Shown here: one piece after another, positions 1 through 9,035 of the stretch
Layout of the letters: each line of letters opens with the position of its first letter
Position numbering within the stretch: the stretch's first letter is position 1
DNA from: Candidatus Wallbacteria bacterium
GTDB taxonomy: Bacteria; Muiribacteriota; JAQTZZ01
NCBI GenBank assembly: GCA_028687545.1
Contig: JAQTZZ010000024.1
Coordinates: forward strand, 1 to 61,072
Reading direction: 5' to 3'
DNA length: 61,072 nt
Made by a program: the position numbers and the translations under genes
Notes under the pieces: generated by a model
Told to the model about the DNA's origin: nothing
The model's database searches: none
What the model saw: only the letters and a program-made list of their open reading frames with translations

Positions 1-1699
1 GCAGATAGACATCATAAAGTTTTGGGAAAACTGGGTATCTGGGATTCTGCTCAAGCAGCTTCTCATAGTGTTTTCTTGCATTGTCCGCATCCTCATTTTT
101 CAGATAAAGGTCGGCCAGATTCTCATACACCGCCGAATTCTGCGGATCAATCTGCAGGAACTTTTTCAAGTTGTCAATGGCATCCAGCAGATCCCCCTGG
201 GTTTTTGCGGAACGGGCAAGCCCCAGATAGCCTGACGGGGATTCAGGATAAACCGTGATCGCCCTGTGGAAGCTGGCGGCCGCTGCAGACAGGCCTTTTT
301 CCCTGTCAGCATCCAGATACATGCTCTGGTAGCCGTGGAAAAGCAGTGAAAACAGCGAGGCTGGATTGGTCTTGGCTCTCTTTGACAGATCGGCCAGGAT
401 CCTTACTCGCTTCTCGGACATCTGCTCTCTGGACAGCAGCTCGAAAAACCTGGGATAGGCAGCTTCATAATCAGGAAAATGCTCTAGTGAATTCAGAAGA
501 TTTTTAACAGCTTCATCGAAATCACCGAGTTTAAGGCAGAGAATTGATGTATCTTCAAGTACTTCAGGGCAGAATTTATAATCCAGCGCTGATTTTAGAC
601 TGTGGAGCGCTTTGCCGTACATGAAATTGAAATCATAGATTTTAGAAAGCTTTAAAAGCATCCTGTGATTCAGGTAATTCAGTTCCAGTGCTTTTTCGTA
701 AGCTTCGAGGGCTTTGTGATACAGGCATTTATCCCAGTAAAGGTCACCCAGGAAAGCGGAATATTCGCCATGTCCTTCGGACAGTTTAATCGCAATGATC
801 ATCTGCTTGATGGCTTCCGAACCTGATTCTTCGGTCTTGATCAGGGAATAAACGCGGGCCAGTTCGTAATAACCGGGGTAATACGTAGGGACCAGCTTTA
901 CCGCTTTCTTGGCAATGTTCAAGGCTTCCTGAAGCGTATTTTTACCAATTTCATACTCTTTCATCAGGACCTTGATCAGGGAAAAATGAGGATACTGCTT
1001 GTCCGGGCTGATCTGGATCGCCTTTTTCAGATATTTCTCGGCTTCCTGCATGGAGGAAACCATGATCTCCTTGTCGGCTTCAGGAGTAAAATAGTAAAAA
1101 CTGAGCCCCAGGGAATAGTTGGACATGAAATTGTCAGGTTCTTTGGACAGGGAATTCTTGAATTTTTCGATAATCTGCTTATATACTTCGTGCCTCTGGC
1201 TGTATTCCCTGTATAGTTGTCCGTATTCGCACAGCATCCTGTCCGCGATTTCCGGGTTGTCAGGCACTGTGGTCAGTATACGTTTGTAATATTCGATTGA
1301 GAGGTCGTGGCGTTTCATTCTGCTGTAACAATCGGCGATCCCAGTCAGAGCCTGGAGATTACGTTCATCCATGGTCTGCGCTTTCCGGTATTCGGAAAGA
1401 GCAGTCTCGAAAATATTTTTAGAGAAATATTTCTCGGCCTGGGACAGGAAGATCTGGGCTTTCTCTCGTTTTTCATTCAGAAGGTAATTTTCCGATTCCT
1501 GACGGAGATTGGACAACTCCCGCTCGAGGTTTGCTGATTCGATGTTCTTGAGGTATTCGGTGGAAGCCTTGCCGATCAGGGAAAACACGCAATCCGTGCG
1601 GCTCAGATCATAGAAGCTGCATTTTTCATGGAGGCAGCCCTTGGGGATGTTTCCCTCTTTGTCATTCATAGCCATGAACGGGCATTGAAAAAGTTCCAT
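1..1699 (-). CDS. TPR protein with Cys-rich N-terminus, partial (3' end outside window)
   Basis: An open frame starts at ATG 1699 and runs off the left edge with no stop, giving 566 codons. The ATG follows the ftsK stop directly (TAAATG), and a GGAGG box lies at 1708-1712, so it is probably co-transcribed with ftsK and dut. The first 37 residues hold four cysteines (6, 22, 27, 37), which could bind a metal. After a short charged helix, the rest is many tetratricopeptide repeats. There is no signal peptide, so it is probably a cytoplasmic scaffold. Its function cannot be named from sequence. Confidence 0.85.
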   Translation of the reverse strand, partial: MELFQCPFMAMNDKEGNIPKGCLHEKCSFYDLSRTDCVFSLIGKASTEYLKNIESANLERELSNLRQESENYLLNEKREKAQIFLSQAEKYFSKNIFETALSEYRKAQTMDERNLQALTGIADCYSRMKRHDLSIEYYKRILTTVPDNPEIADRMLCEYGQLYREYSQRHEVYKQIIEKFKNSLSKEPDNFMSNYSLGLSFYYFTPEADKEIMVSSMQEAEKYLKKAIQISPDKQYPHFSLIKVLMKEYEIGKNTLQEALNIAKKAVKLVPTYYPGYYELARVYSLIKTEESGSEAIKQMIIAIKLSEGHGEYSAFLGDLYWDKCLYHKALEAYEKALELNYLNHRMLLKLSKIYDFNFMYGKALHSLKSALDYKFCPEVLEDTSILCLKLGDFDEAVKNLLNSLEHFPDYEAAYPRFFELLSREQMSEKRVRILADLSKRAKTNPASLFSLLFHGYQSMYLDADREKGLSAAAASFHRAITVYPESPSGYLGLARSAKTQGDLLDAIDNLKKFLQIDPQNSAVYENLADLYLKNEDADNARKHYEKLLEQNPRYPVFPKLYDVYL

Positions 1700-3820
1700 T
1701 TATGCTTCCTCCCTTTTTTTAACAAAGTTGTCCAGATCAGATTTGTCTATCAGAATATCGCGAGGTTTGCTTCCATTCTGGGCGCTGACTATGCCCATTT
1801 CCTCCATGATGTCCATCAAACGGCCAGCCCTGGCGTGCCCCACACTGAGCTTCCGCTGCAGCATCGAAACTGAGGCGAGCTTATTCTCCACTACCAGGCA
1901 GATGGCTTCATCCAGAAATTCGTCTTTTCCGTTGTATTCCGGGTTGAACGCTCCTTCACCTTTTTTCTCTTCCAGGCTGCGTTCCTGTGTGACATCAGAG
2001 ACATAATCCGGATAGCCGGTTTTCCTCAGATAATCGGTGATTTTTTTCACTTCATTTTCGCTGATGAATGCTCCCTGAACACGGATCGGCTTGCTGCTGC
2101 CGATCGGCATGAACAGCATGTCGCCCTTGCCCAGCAGTTTTTCCGCACCCTTGGAATCGATGATGGTGCGCGAGTCAATCTGGCTGGTGACTGAAAATGC
2201 TATTCTGGACGGCAGGTTGGCCTTGATCAGGCCTGTGACTACATCTACTGACGGTCGCTGGGTGGCCACGACCAGATGCATCCCGACAGCCCTGGCTTTT
2301 TGTGCAATCCGGCAGACTGACTGCTCGACTGCGTCTTTGGCGATCATCATCAGGTCTGCGAGTTCATCAATCACGATCACTATATAGGGCAGTTTTTCCA
2401 GCTCGATTTCCTCGTCATGGGCTTTTTTCTCTTCAAGGTAATTATTGTAAGACTCGATGTTTCTGAACTGCAGCGAGGATAAAAGTCTGTATCTGCGTTC
2501 CATTTCGTCCACAGCCCATTTAAGGGCAAAAGCTGCGTCCCTGGCGTCTGTGATCACAGGTGTCATCAGATGGGGTATGTCATGGTAAATATTCAATTCC
2601 ACCATTTTAGGGTCTATCAAGATTAATTTCACATCCCTGGGGCTTGCCTTGTAGATCACGCTGCAGATGATTGTATTGATGCATACGCTCTTCCCTGAGC
2701 CGGTGGCTCCGGCGATCAGGGCGTGAGGCAGCTGCTTGAGGTCCCAGACCACGATGTTGTCGCCCAGACCTTTGCCGAATCCTAAAGTCAGGGGGGAGTC
2801 CTGCTTCTGGAACTCATTGCTCTCAATAATTTCACGAAGACCGACACTCTCGCGGATCTCGTTCGGCACTTCGATTCCGATCGCTGATTTTCCAGGAATC
2901 GGGGCTTCGATGCGGATGTATGAAGAAGCCAGGGTCAGGCTGATGTCGTTGGCCAGACTCACGATCCTGGCCACTTTTACTCCGGGGGCAGGTTGAAGTT
3001 CGTAGCGTGTAACCGCGGGACCCTGAGTGGTATTCAGAATGCTTGCCACAATGTTGAACTGTTTGAGACTGTCAATCAGCAGGCAGCCCTTCTTGCGGAT
3101 ATTCTCTGAATTTTCGAGATTGATCTTTTTTTTCTGAGTAAGCAGTTCAAGCGGCGGGGGCATGTAAACAGGCTGTGATTCATTGCCGGCAGCAGGCAGA
3201 ATTTCATCCAATGGAGTGATTTCTGAATTTTCTGTTTCAGGTTCTTCAAATATTTCCTCGCCTGTCTCCTCTTCCAGGTGCGCATCGGCAACTATAGGCA
3301 GCAAGGCTTCAAAGGTTTTTTCCGCATCGTATTTTCTGTCTGTAAACTTAAAAAATTGTTTCCAGAAATTCAGTACTTTCAGCTGTATTTCTGAAAAAAG
3401 GACTTCGAAAACCAGGAGCAGAGAACTGATCATCAGAGTGGCGATCACGATCAGTTTGCCGTAATGGCCAAAAAGCCTGGTAAATCCCTGATCCAGGTAA
3501 TATCCGATCAGCCCGCCGGATTTCCAGTGTTCCGTGAGTGAAAGCAGAGATATCAGGAGCAGTGCGAATCCAAGTACTTTAAGATAAGGTTCATGGATTT
3601 TTTCCTTGCGGTAAATGCAGAATCCCATGTTCCATAAAAGGAAAGAGCAGAAGACAATGCCTGAACTTCCTGTCAGAGTATAAATCCGGTTGATCAGCTG
3701 ATAGAAAAAACCGTCACCTTCAAGGAAAAAAGTGGTCAGGATCAGGACCGCGGAACCGATCAGCAGAAGTCCCAGGATTTCAAACTTGAGAAAATCAAAA
3801 AGCTCTTCGTTTTTCTTCAT
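1700..3820 (-). CDS. ftsK: DNA translocase FtsK/SpoIIIE family
   Basis: Septum-located, ATP-driven pump that moves chromosome dimers and termini at division. The 706 residues show four N-terminal membrane segments (about 14-32, 50-68, 80-95, 122-141), an acidic linker (165-215), an alpha/beta motor with Walker A GATGSGKS (371-378) and Walker B VIVIDELADL (481-490), and a C-terminal winged-helix gamma domain (about 633-693) of the kind that reads KOPS-type sites. It is shorter than E. coli FtsK because the long Pro/Gln linker is missing, as in many bacteria. The start overlaps the dut stop by one base (TGATG). Confidence 0.96.
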   Translation of the reverse strand: MKKNEELFDFLKFEILGLLLIGSAVLILTTFFLEGDGFFYQLINRIYTLTGSSGIVFCSFLLWNMGFCIYRKEKIHEPYLKVLGFALLLISLLSLTEHWKSGGLIGYYLDQGFTRLFGHYGKLIVIATLMISSLLLVFEVLFSEIQLKVLNFWKQFFKFTDRKYDAEKTFEALLPIVADAHLEEETGEEIFEEPETENSEITPLDEILPAAGNESQPVYMPPPLELLTQKKKINLENSENIRKKGCLLIDSLKQFNIVASILNTTQGPAVTRYELQPAPGVKVARIVSLANDISLTLASSYIRIEAPIPGKSAIGIEVPNEIRESVGLREIIESNEFQKQDSPLTLGFGKGLGDNIVVWDLKQLPHALIAGATGSGKSVCINTIICSVIYKASPRDVKLILIDPKMVELNIYHDIPHLMTPVITDARDAAFALKWAVDEMERRYRLLSSLQFRNIESYNNYLEEKKAHDEEIELEKLPYIVIVIDELADLMMIAKDAVEQSVCRIAQKARAVGMHLVVATQRPSVDVVTGLIKANLPSRIAFSVTSQIDSRTIIDSKGAEKLLGKGDMLFMPIGSSKPIRVQGAFISENEVKKITDYLRKTGYPDYVSDVTQERSLEEKKGEGAFNPEYNGKDEFLDEAICLVVENKLASVSMLQRKLSVGHARAGRLMDIMEEMGIVSAQNGSKPRDILIDKSDLDNFVKKREEA

Positions 3821-4278
3821 CAGGATTTGTGCGGCTGTTCGCCGGTATGTCCGAATCCACCGCTGCCTCTTTCAGTCATGTCAAGGGTATCGACCTGTTC
3901 CCATTCAATTCTTTCCACCCTGTTTATCACCATCTGAGCGATGCGGGCTCCGCGCTTGATTTCAAAAGTCCGGCTGCCGAAATTGATCAGAATCACTCCA
4001 ATTACACCTCTGTAATCAGAATCAATTGTCCCGGGGGTGTTCAGAATGGTCACCTGGTTTTTTAAAGCCAGCCCGGAACGTGGTCTGATCTGAGCTTCGT
4101 ACCCTATAGGGAGTGAGATTCTTAACCCTGTTGATATCAGCATGGTTTGACCAGGTTCAAGGTACTCGATATCCGGTACACAGGCGTAAAGATCCATCCC
4201 GGCAGAACCAGTTGTCATATATTGAGGAAGAGGAAGGTCCCGGGCTTCCTCAGTCTTTTCCACTAATACTTTCAGCAT
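3820..4278 (-). CDS. dut: dUTP diphosphatase (trimeric dUTPase)
   Basis: Hydrolyses dUTP to dUMP and pyrophosphate, keeping uracil out of DNA and feeding dTMP synthesis. The 152 residues carry the family motifs in order: SAGMDLYA (25-32), RPRSGLA (65-71), GTIDSDYRG (83-91) and the P-loop-like [11 protein letters not shown] (136-146). It is the first gene of dut-ftsK-TPR. No Shine-Dalgarno precedes ATG 4278. Instead TATAAT (minus strand, 4285-4290) ends 6 nt upstream, which suggests a leaderless transcript. A type-4 uracil-DNA glycosylase at 34853 acts on the same problem. Confidence 0.96.
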   Translation of the reverse strand: MLKVLVEKTEEARDLPLPQYMTTGSAGMDLYACVPDIEYLEPGQTMLISTGLRISLPIGYEAQIRPRSGLALKNQVTILNTPGTIDSDYRGVIGVILINFGSRTFEIKRGARIAQMVINRVERIEWEQVDTLDMTERGSGGFGHTGEQPHKS

Positions 4279-4284
4279 TGTGGA

Positions 4285-4313
4285 ATTATATCATAGAGCA
4301 GTATAAATTTCAT
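4285..4313 (-). promoter_or_regulatory. dut promoter, apparently leaderless
   Basis: Minus strand: -35 ATGAAA (4308-4313), 17-bp spacer, -10 TATAAT (4285-4290), then six bases and ATG 4278. A normal start point falls on or next to the ATG. Confidence 0.6.
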
Positions 4314-4353
4314 ATTTTTTCCTGACATTATCTTGATGTCCTCCTGTTTTTCT

Positions 4354-4625
4354 TAGAACCCATTTCATAAGTCTGCGTCAGCCGCGTTCGGAGCTCCGAA
4401 GTTCAAAAGCTAGGCGCGGTGAGGAAGGGAATGTGGTGCATTTCCGACGAACCGCAACGACGCTTTTGAATTTTGCAGCCCGAACCCGGTGGGTTGCCAG
4501 CACAGGCTACGCATTTCTTCGTTATCCGGTCTTGATGATGCGCCGCATCACCTTCGACCGGATGGCCTCGAAATGCTTGCATGTGCAAGGCAACGCGGTG
4601 ACGCAGACTTATGAAATGGGTTCTA
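4354..4625. mobile_element. MITE-like element with perfect terminal inverted repeats and TA ends
   Basis: Positions 4354-4380 and 4599-4625 are perfect 27-bp inverted repeats. Both copies end in TA on the outside (4354-4355 and 4624-4625), as expected for a TA target duplication (IS630/Tc1-mariner style). The 218-bp interior has no credible gene but is strongly self-complementary: a palindrome CGGAGCTCCG near 4389, and a long imperfect hairpin centred on GATGCGCCGCATC (about 4538-4550) whose arms continue through CCGGTC/GACCGG and CATTTC/GAAATG. The right edge supplies the TAG stop of the TPR gene at 4623. No second copy was found in the window. Confidence 0.65.
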
Positions 4626-6272
4626 GTGCCCGGGGGGAGGGCCATGACCAGAGCCATGTGGCGGGGTCTGGTCGTCAGAACTGTTGTCTGTGCTGTTCTT
4701 GGTTTTAGTCGGCTTTCCTGAATACTTTTCCCAATCCGCCTGGGCTTCCTCTGTCCTGCCCTGCTTTTCGTAGCAAAGTGCGCGCACACAGTATAGATAA
4801 GGAAATCCCGGGTCAAGTTCTGCGACTCTGCTGAAATCCTCAATCGCCAATTCGTTCTTCCCTATGTTGAAATAAGCATTACCCCGCTGGTAATATGCCG
4901 AAGCCTCTTCAGGATCCAGCTCAATCACTCTGGAAAAATCATCCGCCGCCTGGGAATATTTCCCCATTTTGTGATAGGAAATACCCCTTTTGAGAAGGAT
5001 TTCAAGGGAATCCGGAGCAAGCGCCAGTGCACTGTCAAGACAACTGACTGCCTCTGTATATTGAAGCTGCTTGAAGTGATCGGCTGCTTTCCTGATCCAG
5101 GCTTCCGGCTGATCCGGATCCAGCCTGACTTCCTGGGAATAATCCAGGATTGCTGACTGGAACTTTTTCAACGCATCAAATGCCAAGCCTCTTCTGAAAT
5201 ATGCTTCTGCATAATCCGGATCGATCTGGACAGCTTTGGTAAAATCTTCGATCGCGCCGTGATAGTTGCTCTGCTGAAATCTTGACATTCCCCGTACAAA
5301 ATAAGCAAATTCATAGTTGTGATTGAAGCGGATAAATCTGTTAAAATCCGACTCTGCTGATTGAAAATCCCCGTCTTCAGATTCGGCCAGGCCCCGCAGC
5401 AGGTAACACTTGAAATCTCCCTGATTGAAATTGAGAACTGTGGAATAATCGGCAATGGCAGCTTGATAATTTTTATCGTCATAAAAAGAGAGAGCGCGGT
5501 TGAAATAGGCTCTGGTCTCACTGCTGTCCAGTGTGATGGCAGCAGAATAATCGTTGATGGCAGCCTGATATGATCGAATTTCGGCCAGCGCATTCCCCCG
5601 ATTCAGATAGGCAGGCAGAAAATCCAGCTGCAGGTCAATGCTTCTCGAAAAATCGTCGATTGCTTTCTTTGGCTCGTGAAGCTTCTCATACGCAATCCCT
5701 CGGTTGAAGTAAACCACAGGGAAGTCCGGGAAAATTTCCGAAGCCCTGGAATATTTTTCCAGAGCAGCCTGATAATCACCTTCCAGTGAATATGCAAGGC
5801 CGAGATAGAACTGAATCCTGGCTGAACCGGCATCGATTGACTGCGCTTTTTCCAGAACTTCCCTTGCTTTCGGGTACTTCCGCAGGAAAATGAGAGTCTT
5901 GCCCTGCTGGATATACACCTCTGAAGTATATGGATAATATCGCTCAGCCCAGTAAAATTCCTTGAGGGCTTCAGAATATTTCCCCCTGTCAAATAGTGAG
6001 TGTCCGCTCTTCAAGTAATGCTCTGCAGCTGTCGTGTCGAGGGTCACGCTTATGCACCCGCTGTCTTCATTCTGAATGCTGACTGAGTTGATAATTTCCG
6101 AAGTGGCATCAGGCATTCTGGTCATCCTCGTAACCAGGTCGATGACTTCAATGGAAGGCGCATTCACCATCTCCATTTCCCATCTGCGGATTTCAATCAG
6201 TTCTTCCTTGTTTTGCGCGAAAGATAGATGGCAGAGGTTCAATGTGACCAGGACGAGAAATAATTTACGCAC
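4623..6272 (-). CDS. Secreted protein made of about 13 tetratricopeptide repeats
   Basis: Exported TPR scaffold of 549 residues. I place the start at GTG 6272 rather than the upstream ATG 6308. The GTG begins a textbook signal peptide (VRKLFLVLVTLNLCHLSFAQ), and an AGAGGCGG box lies just upstream. About 13 TPR units follow from residue 90 on, many of the form xAYFxRGxA...AIxDFSRxIxLD. The tail is Gly/Pro/His-rich (HGSGHGPPPGH). The stop codon TAG (4623-4625) coincides with the outer TA of the MITE-like element, so the natural C-terminus may have been changed by the insertion. The promoter is at 6327-6355. Confidence 0.88.
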   Translation of the reverse strand: MRKLFLVLVTLNLCHLSFAQNKEELIEIRRWEMEMVNAPSIEVIDLVTRMTRMPDATSEIINSVSIQNEDSGCISVTLDTTAAEHYLKSGHSLFDRGKYSEALKEFYWAERYYPYTSEVYIQQGKTLIFLRKYPKAREVLEKAQSIDAGSARIQFYLGLAYSLEGDYQAALEKYSRASEIFPDFPVVYFNRGIAYEKLHEPKKAIDDFSRSIDLQLDFLPAYLNRGNALAEIRSYQAAINDYSAAITLDSSETRAYFNRALSFYDDKNYQAAIADYSTVLNFNQGDFKCYLLRGLAESEDGDFQSAESDFNRFIRFNHNYEFAYFVRGMSRFQQSNYHGAIEDFTKAVQIDPDYAEAYFRRGLAFDALKKFQSAILDYSQEVRLDPDQPEAWIRKAADHFKQLQYTEAVSCLDSALALAPDSLEILLKRGISYHKMGKYSQAADDFSRVIELDPEEASAYYQRGNAYFNIGKNELAIEDFSRVAELDPGFPYLYCVRALCYEKQGRTEEAQADWEKYSGKPTKTKNSTDNSSDDQTPPHGSGHGPPPGH

Positions 6273-6326
6273 AGGTCCGCCTCTTTGAAGATACAAACAG
6301 TCTATCAATTCCCGGCGCTGACTCCA

Positions 6327-6355
6327 AGTATAATTTTAGCACTGGTCGTATTCAA
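6327..6355 (-). promoter_or_regulatory. Sigma-70-type promoter for the secreted TPR gene
   Basis: Minus strand: TTGAAT (6350-6355), 17-bp spacer, TATACT (6327-6332), upstream of GTG 6272. It lies back to back with the plus-strand promoter at 6362-6390. Confidence 0.6.
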
Positions 6356-6361
6356 AATCAG

Positions 6362-6390
6362 TTGAACCTGTCTTCGAATCCGAATATAAT
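6362..6390 (+). promoter_or_regulatory. Sigma-70-type promoter for the propeller gene
   Basis: TTGAAC (6362-6367), 17-bp spacer, TATAAT (6385-6390), upstream of the gene starting at 6462. Confidence 0.65.
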
Positions 6391-6461
6391 TAAGATAGAT
6401 CTAGATTTCAAAATTTGCCTTGCTGCCTGCATAAATGATTAAAAAAGGCTTAGGAGGTTCC

Positions 6462-7370
6462 GTGAGATTCTTTGCAATTCTTGCTGTACTGACTGTCTTT
6501 TCAGCACAACTGCATGCGGTGACACGAGCAGATTCCTTCATTTTTCTGCTTTCCACCAGGGGATCCAATCTGAGTGTTGTATCCATGATCAACCCACTGG
6601 GCGGGGATCCTGCGATCATGGCTTCCAGAGAAGCAGTTGTCGAATCTTTCGCTGTTTCCAAAAGCCAGGCAATCGTGTTCAGCGAATGGCTGAACCCGGG
6701 AACTCCGGACGCCAAACTGCTGCTCAAGGTCAGGCCTGATGCTCCACCGCTCAATGCCGACAAATTCAACCTCTCATTCTATCCCGACATATCTTCTGAC
6801 GGCAGAATTATTTTCCTTGGATCAGGCTCATCTGGAGAGGGTTATTATACCTGCTCCACAGACGGTTCTTCCCTCACGCGCATCGCAGACCACGGCCAGA
6901 TCATGAAAGCCGGCGGAGCAAGATTCTCTCCGGACGGGACACGACTTGTCTATCCCATCAGCCACGTAGTATTACCCAACTGCTCAGATATCGGCATTAT
7001 GGATTCTGACGGAACCAACCAGTCCAGACTCACTAAAAACACTACGGCCAACTGTACCTATAAATTTCCTACATTCAGCCCTGACGGCAAGGTAATCTTC
7101 GCGTTGGAAAACCTTGTCAGCAACGAGGTCGGACTTTTCTCCATCGATCCTAGCGGGGCCGAGGGACAGACTGAAATTGTTTTCTGGAAAGACCCGGAAA
7201 AAAAGATCGCTGATATCGCAGTCTCCCCGGATGGCAAATGCATAGCCGTAATCCACGGTGGCGCTACACAGGGAGAGAATGTCACTCTGCTTGATGTCAA
7301 TGGTGCGATCATCAGGCTGATCACGACAAAAGGGCTTACTCACCGCGGCATCTGCTGGAAGAGTAAATAG
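6462..7370 (+). CDS. Secreted TolB-like (PD40) beta-propeller protein
   Basis: Exported propeller of 302 residues. The start chosen is GTG 6462, with an AGGAGG box at 6452-6457; it begins the signal peptide RFFAILAVLTVFSAQLHA. The in-frame ATG at 6435 lacks a box. PD40-type strands recur (FSPDGTRL, FSPDGKVI, VSPDGKCI), each linked to DSDGTNQSRLT-like turns, as in TolB and prolyl-oligopeptidase propellers. No enzyme domain follows, so a binding role in the periplasm or on the surface is likely. A second protein of the same design lies at 10052. Confidence 0.85.
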   Translation: MRFFAILAVLTVFSAQLHAVTRADSFIFLLSTRGSNLSVVSMINPLGGDPAIMASREAVVESFAVSKSQAIVFSEWLNPGTPDAKLLLKVRPDAPPLNADKFNLSFYPDISSDGRIIFLGSGSSGEGYYTCSTDGSSLTRIADHGQIMKAGGARFSPDGTRLVYPISHVVLPNCSDIGIMDSDGTNQSRLTKNTTANCTYKFPTFSPDGKVIFALENLVSNEVGLFSIDPSGAEGQTEIVFWKDPEKKIADIAVSPDGKCIAVIHGGATQGENVTLLDVNGAIIRLITTKGLTHRGICWKSK

Positions 7371-7382
7371 ACTTGAATAGTT

Positions 7383-7388
7383 TATAAT
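7383..7388 (+). promoter_or_regulatory. Candidate leaderless -10 element for the solute-binding gene
   Basis: TATAAT ends 6 nt before ATG 7395. No Shine-Dalgarno and no convincing -35 are visible. Confidence 0.4.
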
Positions 7389-7394
7389 TCCAGA

Positions 7395-9035
7395 ATGATT
7401 CAGATTAAAGCTGCTGCCCTTTTTATCTGCCTGACTCTGCTCTGTTCAGGCTGCAGCAAACCAATCCAGACAACCGGTTTTCCTGTTTCAGTTGTGAAAA
7501 CCGAAAATCAGGATCTTTCTCCTGACTATGGAGATACGATTGTGATTGCCCTCGACACTGTCTCGGTAGTTCTGGATCCTTTTTCAAACCATGATCCTGC
7601 ATCAGGAGTGGTGACTGACCAGATTTTCTGCGGATTGCTGAGCAAGGGGCCTGACCGCAGATTCAATTGCGACCTGGCTGAGACCTTCGAGATTGCAGAT
7701 AGATCACTGACTTTCCGGCTGAAACACGATGTAAAATGGCATGACCTTGAGAATTTCACTTCTGCCGACGTCTTATTCACCTATGGACAGGTCATGGAAA
7801 TGCAGGGCACTGAACTGTATGACCATTTCAGCCGTATCAGCACCCTTGAGACCCCTGATATGTATACAGTGATCGCCAGATACCGGGAGCCATGGCCATG
7901 GGCATTGAACGACTGGACTGTCAAAATCCTGGCCAGGCATGTTTTCGAATCCAAAAAAGATACTGTAGGCTACAGTCAGCTGCTGATGGGAACAGGTCCT
8001 TACAAATTACAGGAATTCAGTTCCGGCGAAAAAATCACACTCACCGCTTTTGATCAGTTCCACGGAAGCATTCCATATCTTGGATCCCAGATTTTCAGAT
8101 TCATTCCTGATCACTCCGGCAGTGCCGCCTTCCTCGCCCTGATGAGGCATGAAATCGACATGACTGAATTGACCCTGGATCAATATCTCAACAGGACGCC
8201 ATCCGACGAATTCATGTCCAGATACAATGTTTACCACTACACCGATTTTAAAGGGTATTATTGTATATTATACAATCTGGACAGACCCTTTTTCCAGGAT
8301 CTCCGTCTTCGGAATGCCCTTAACACCGCCCTCGACCGCAAGAGAATCGCTTTCAGGATTTTCTATGAATCTGGCAGACTGGTCAATGGTCCATTCATAC
8401 CTGGAGACTGGGCTGAGAACATAACTGGGGAAGTTCAGCGCTATTCAACCAGCGAAGCCAGTCTGCTGCTTAATGAGTCCGGCTGGATTACAGAAGCAGG
8501 GGGCCGGAAAAAGGATGGACAGACTCTTTCGATTGAGCTCTGCCTGGATCCGCAAGACGAATTCATGCCAAAAATAGCCGCTCAGGTTAAATCAGACTGG
8601 GAATCAGTGGAAGTGGCAGTGAGGATCAATTCCGCTGAGAAAAACATCCAAAAACTTGTCAGCAGGGATTTCGACGCTGCTCTGGTATACTTTAAATACA
8701 GTGATGAGCCTGACCTGCAATCCCGTTACTGGACGACAGACTCCATCCCTGCCTCTGGAAATACCGGCGAGAATTACTCTGGTTTCAGGAACACAGAGGT
8801 TGACAGGCTCTGGGTTTTGGCCCGTAACACTTCATCCATGCAGGAGCGGGAAATGATTTTTCACAGAATCCAGGAATTGATCGTCAATCAGACGCCTGCC
8901 ACTTTTCTCTTCTCCCCTGATAAAATCCTGGCTGTAGACAGAAGATTTTTCGGAATCAGGATTACACCGGGCGGCATACTTTATAATCTCGACAAATGGT
9001 ATGTGCCGAAAAAATTCCAGAAATATATTCAATGA
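7395..9035 (+). CDS. Family-5 extracellular solute-binding lipoprotein (peptide/nickel ABC type)
   Basis: Predicted periplasmic binding lipoprotein of an oligopeptide-type ABC importer, 546 residues. The N-terminus is a lipoprotein signal with lipobox CSGC (Cys about 20). The rest follows the SBP_bac_5 fold: an early LKHDVKWHD strand, a GTGPYKL motif, and the late NTALDRKRIAF and FRNTEVDRL motifs. No permease or ATPase gene is nearby, so it depends on distant subunits or has another role. Its stop overlaps the next gene (ATGA). It is more distant from the tandem pair at 46623 and 48266 than those are from each other. Confidence 0.88.
   Translation: MIQIKAAALFICLTLLCSGCSKPIQTTGFPVSVVKTENQDLSPDYGDTIVIALDTVSVVLDPFSNHDPASGVVTDQIFCGLLSKGPDRRFNCDLAETFEIADRSLTFRLKHDVKWHDLENFTSADVLFTYGQVMEMQGTELYDHFSRISTLETPDMYTVIARYREPWPWALNDWTVKILARHVFESKKDTVGYSQLLMGTGPYKLQEFSSGEKITLTAFDQFHGSIPYLGSQIFRFIPDHSGSAAFLALMRHEIDMTELTLDQYLNRTPSDEFMSRYNVYHYTDFKGYYCILYNLDRPFFQDLRLRNALNTALDRKRIAFRIFYESGRLVNGPFIPGDWAENITGEVQRYSTSEASLLLNESGWITEAGGRKKDGQTLSIELCLDPQDEFMPKIAAQVKSDWESVEVAVRINSAEKNIQKLVSRDFDAALVYFKYSDEPDLQSRYWTTDSIPASGNTGENYSGFRNTEVDRLWVLARNTSSMQEREMIFHRIQELIVNQTPATFLFSPDKILAVDRRFFGIRITPGGILYNLDKWYVPKKFQKYIQ

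Noticed and set aside
1728-3464. Several plus-strand frames opposite ftsK
   Set aside because: All antisense to a well-supported gene, with no boxes or motifs.
4403-4843. 146-codon minus-strand frame across the MITE-like element
   Set aside because: It runs through the element and into the TPR gene on another frame, with no box and no family pattern; a shadow frame.
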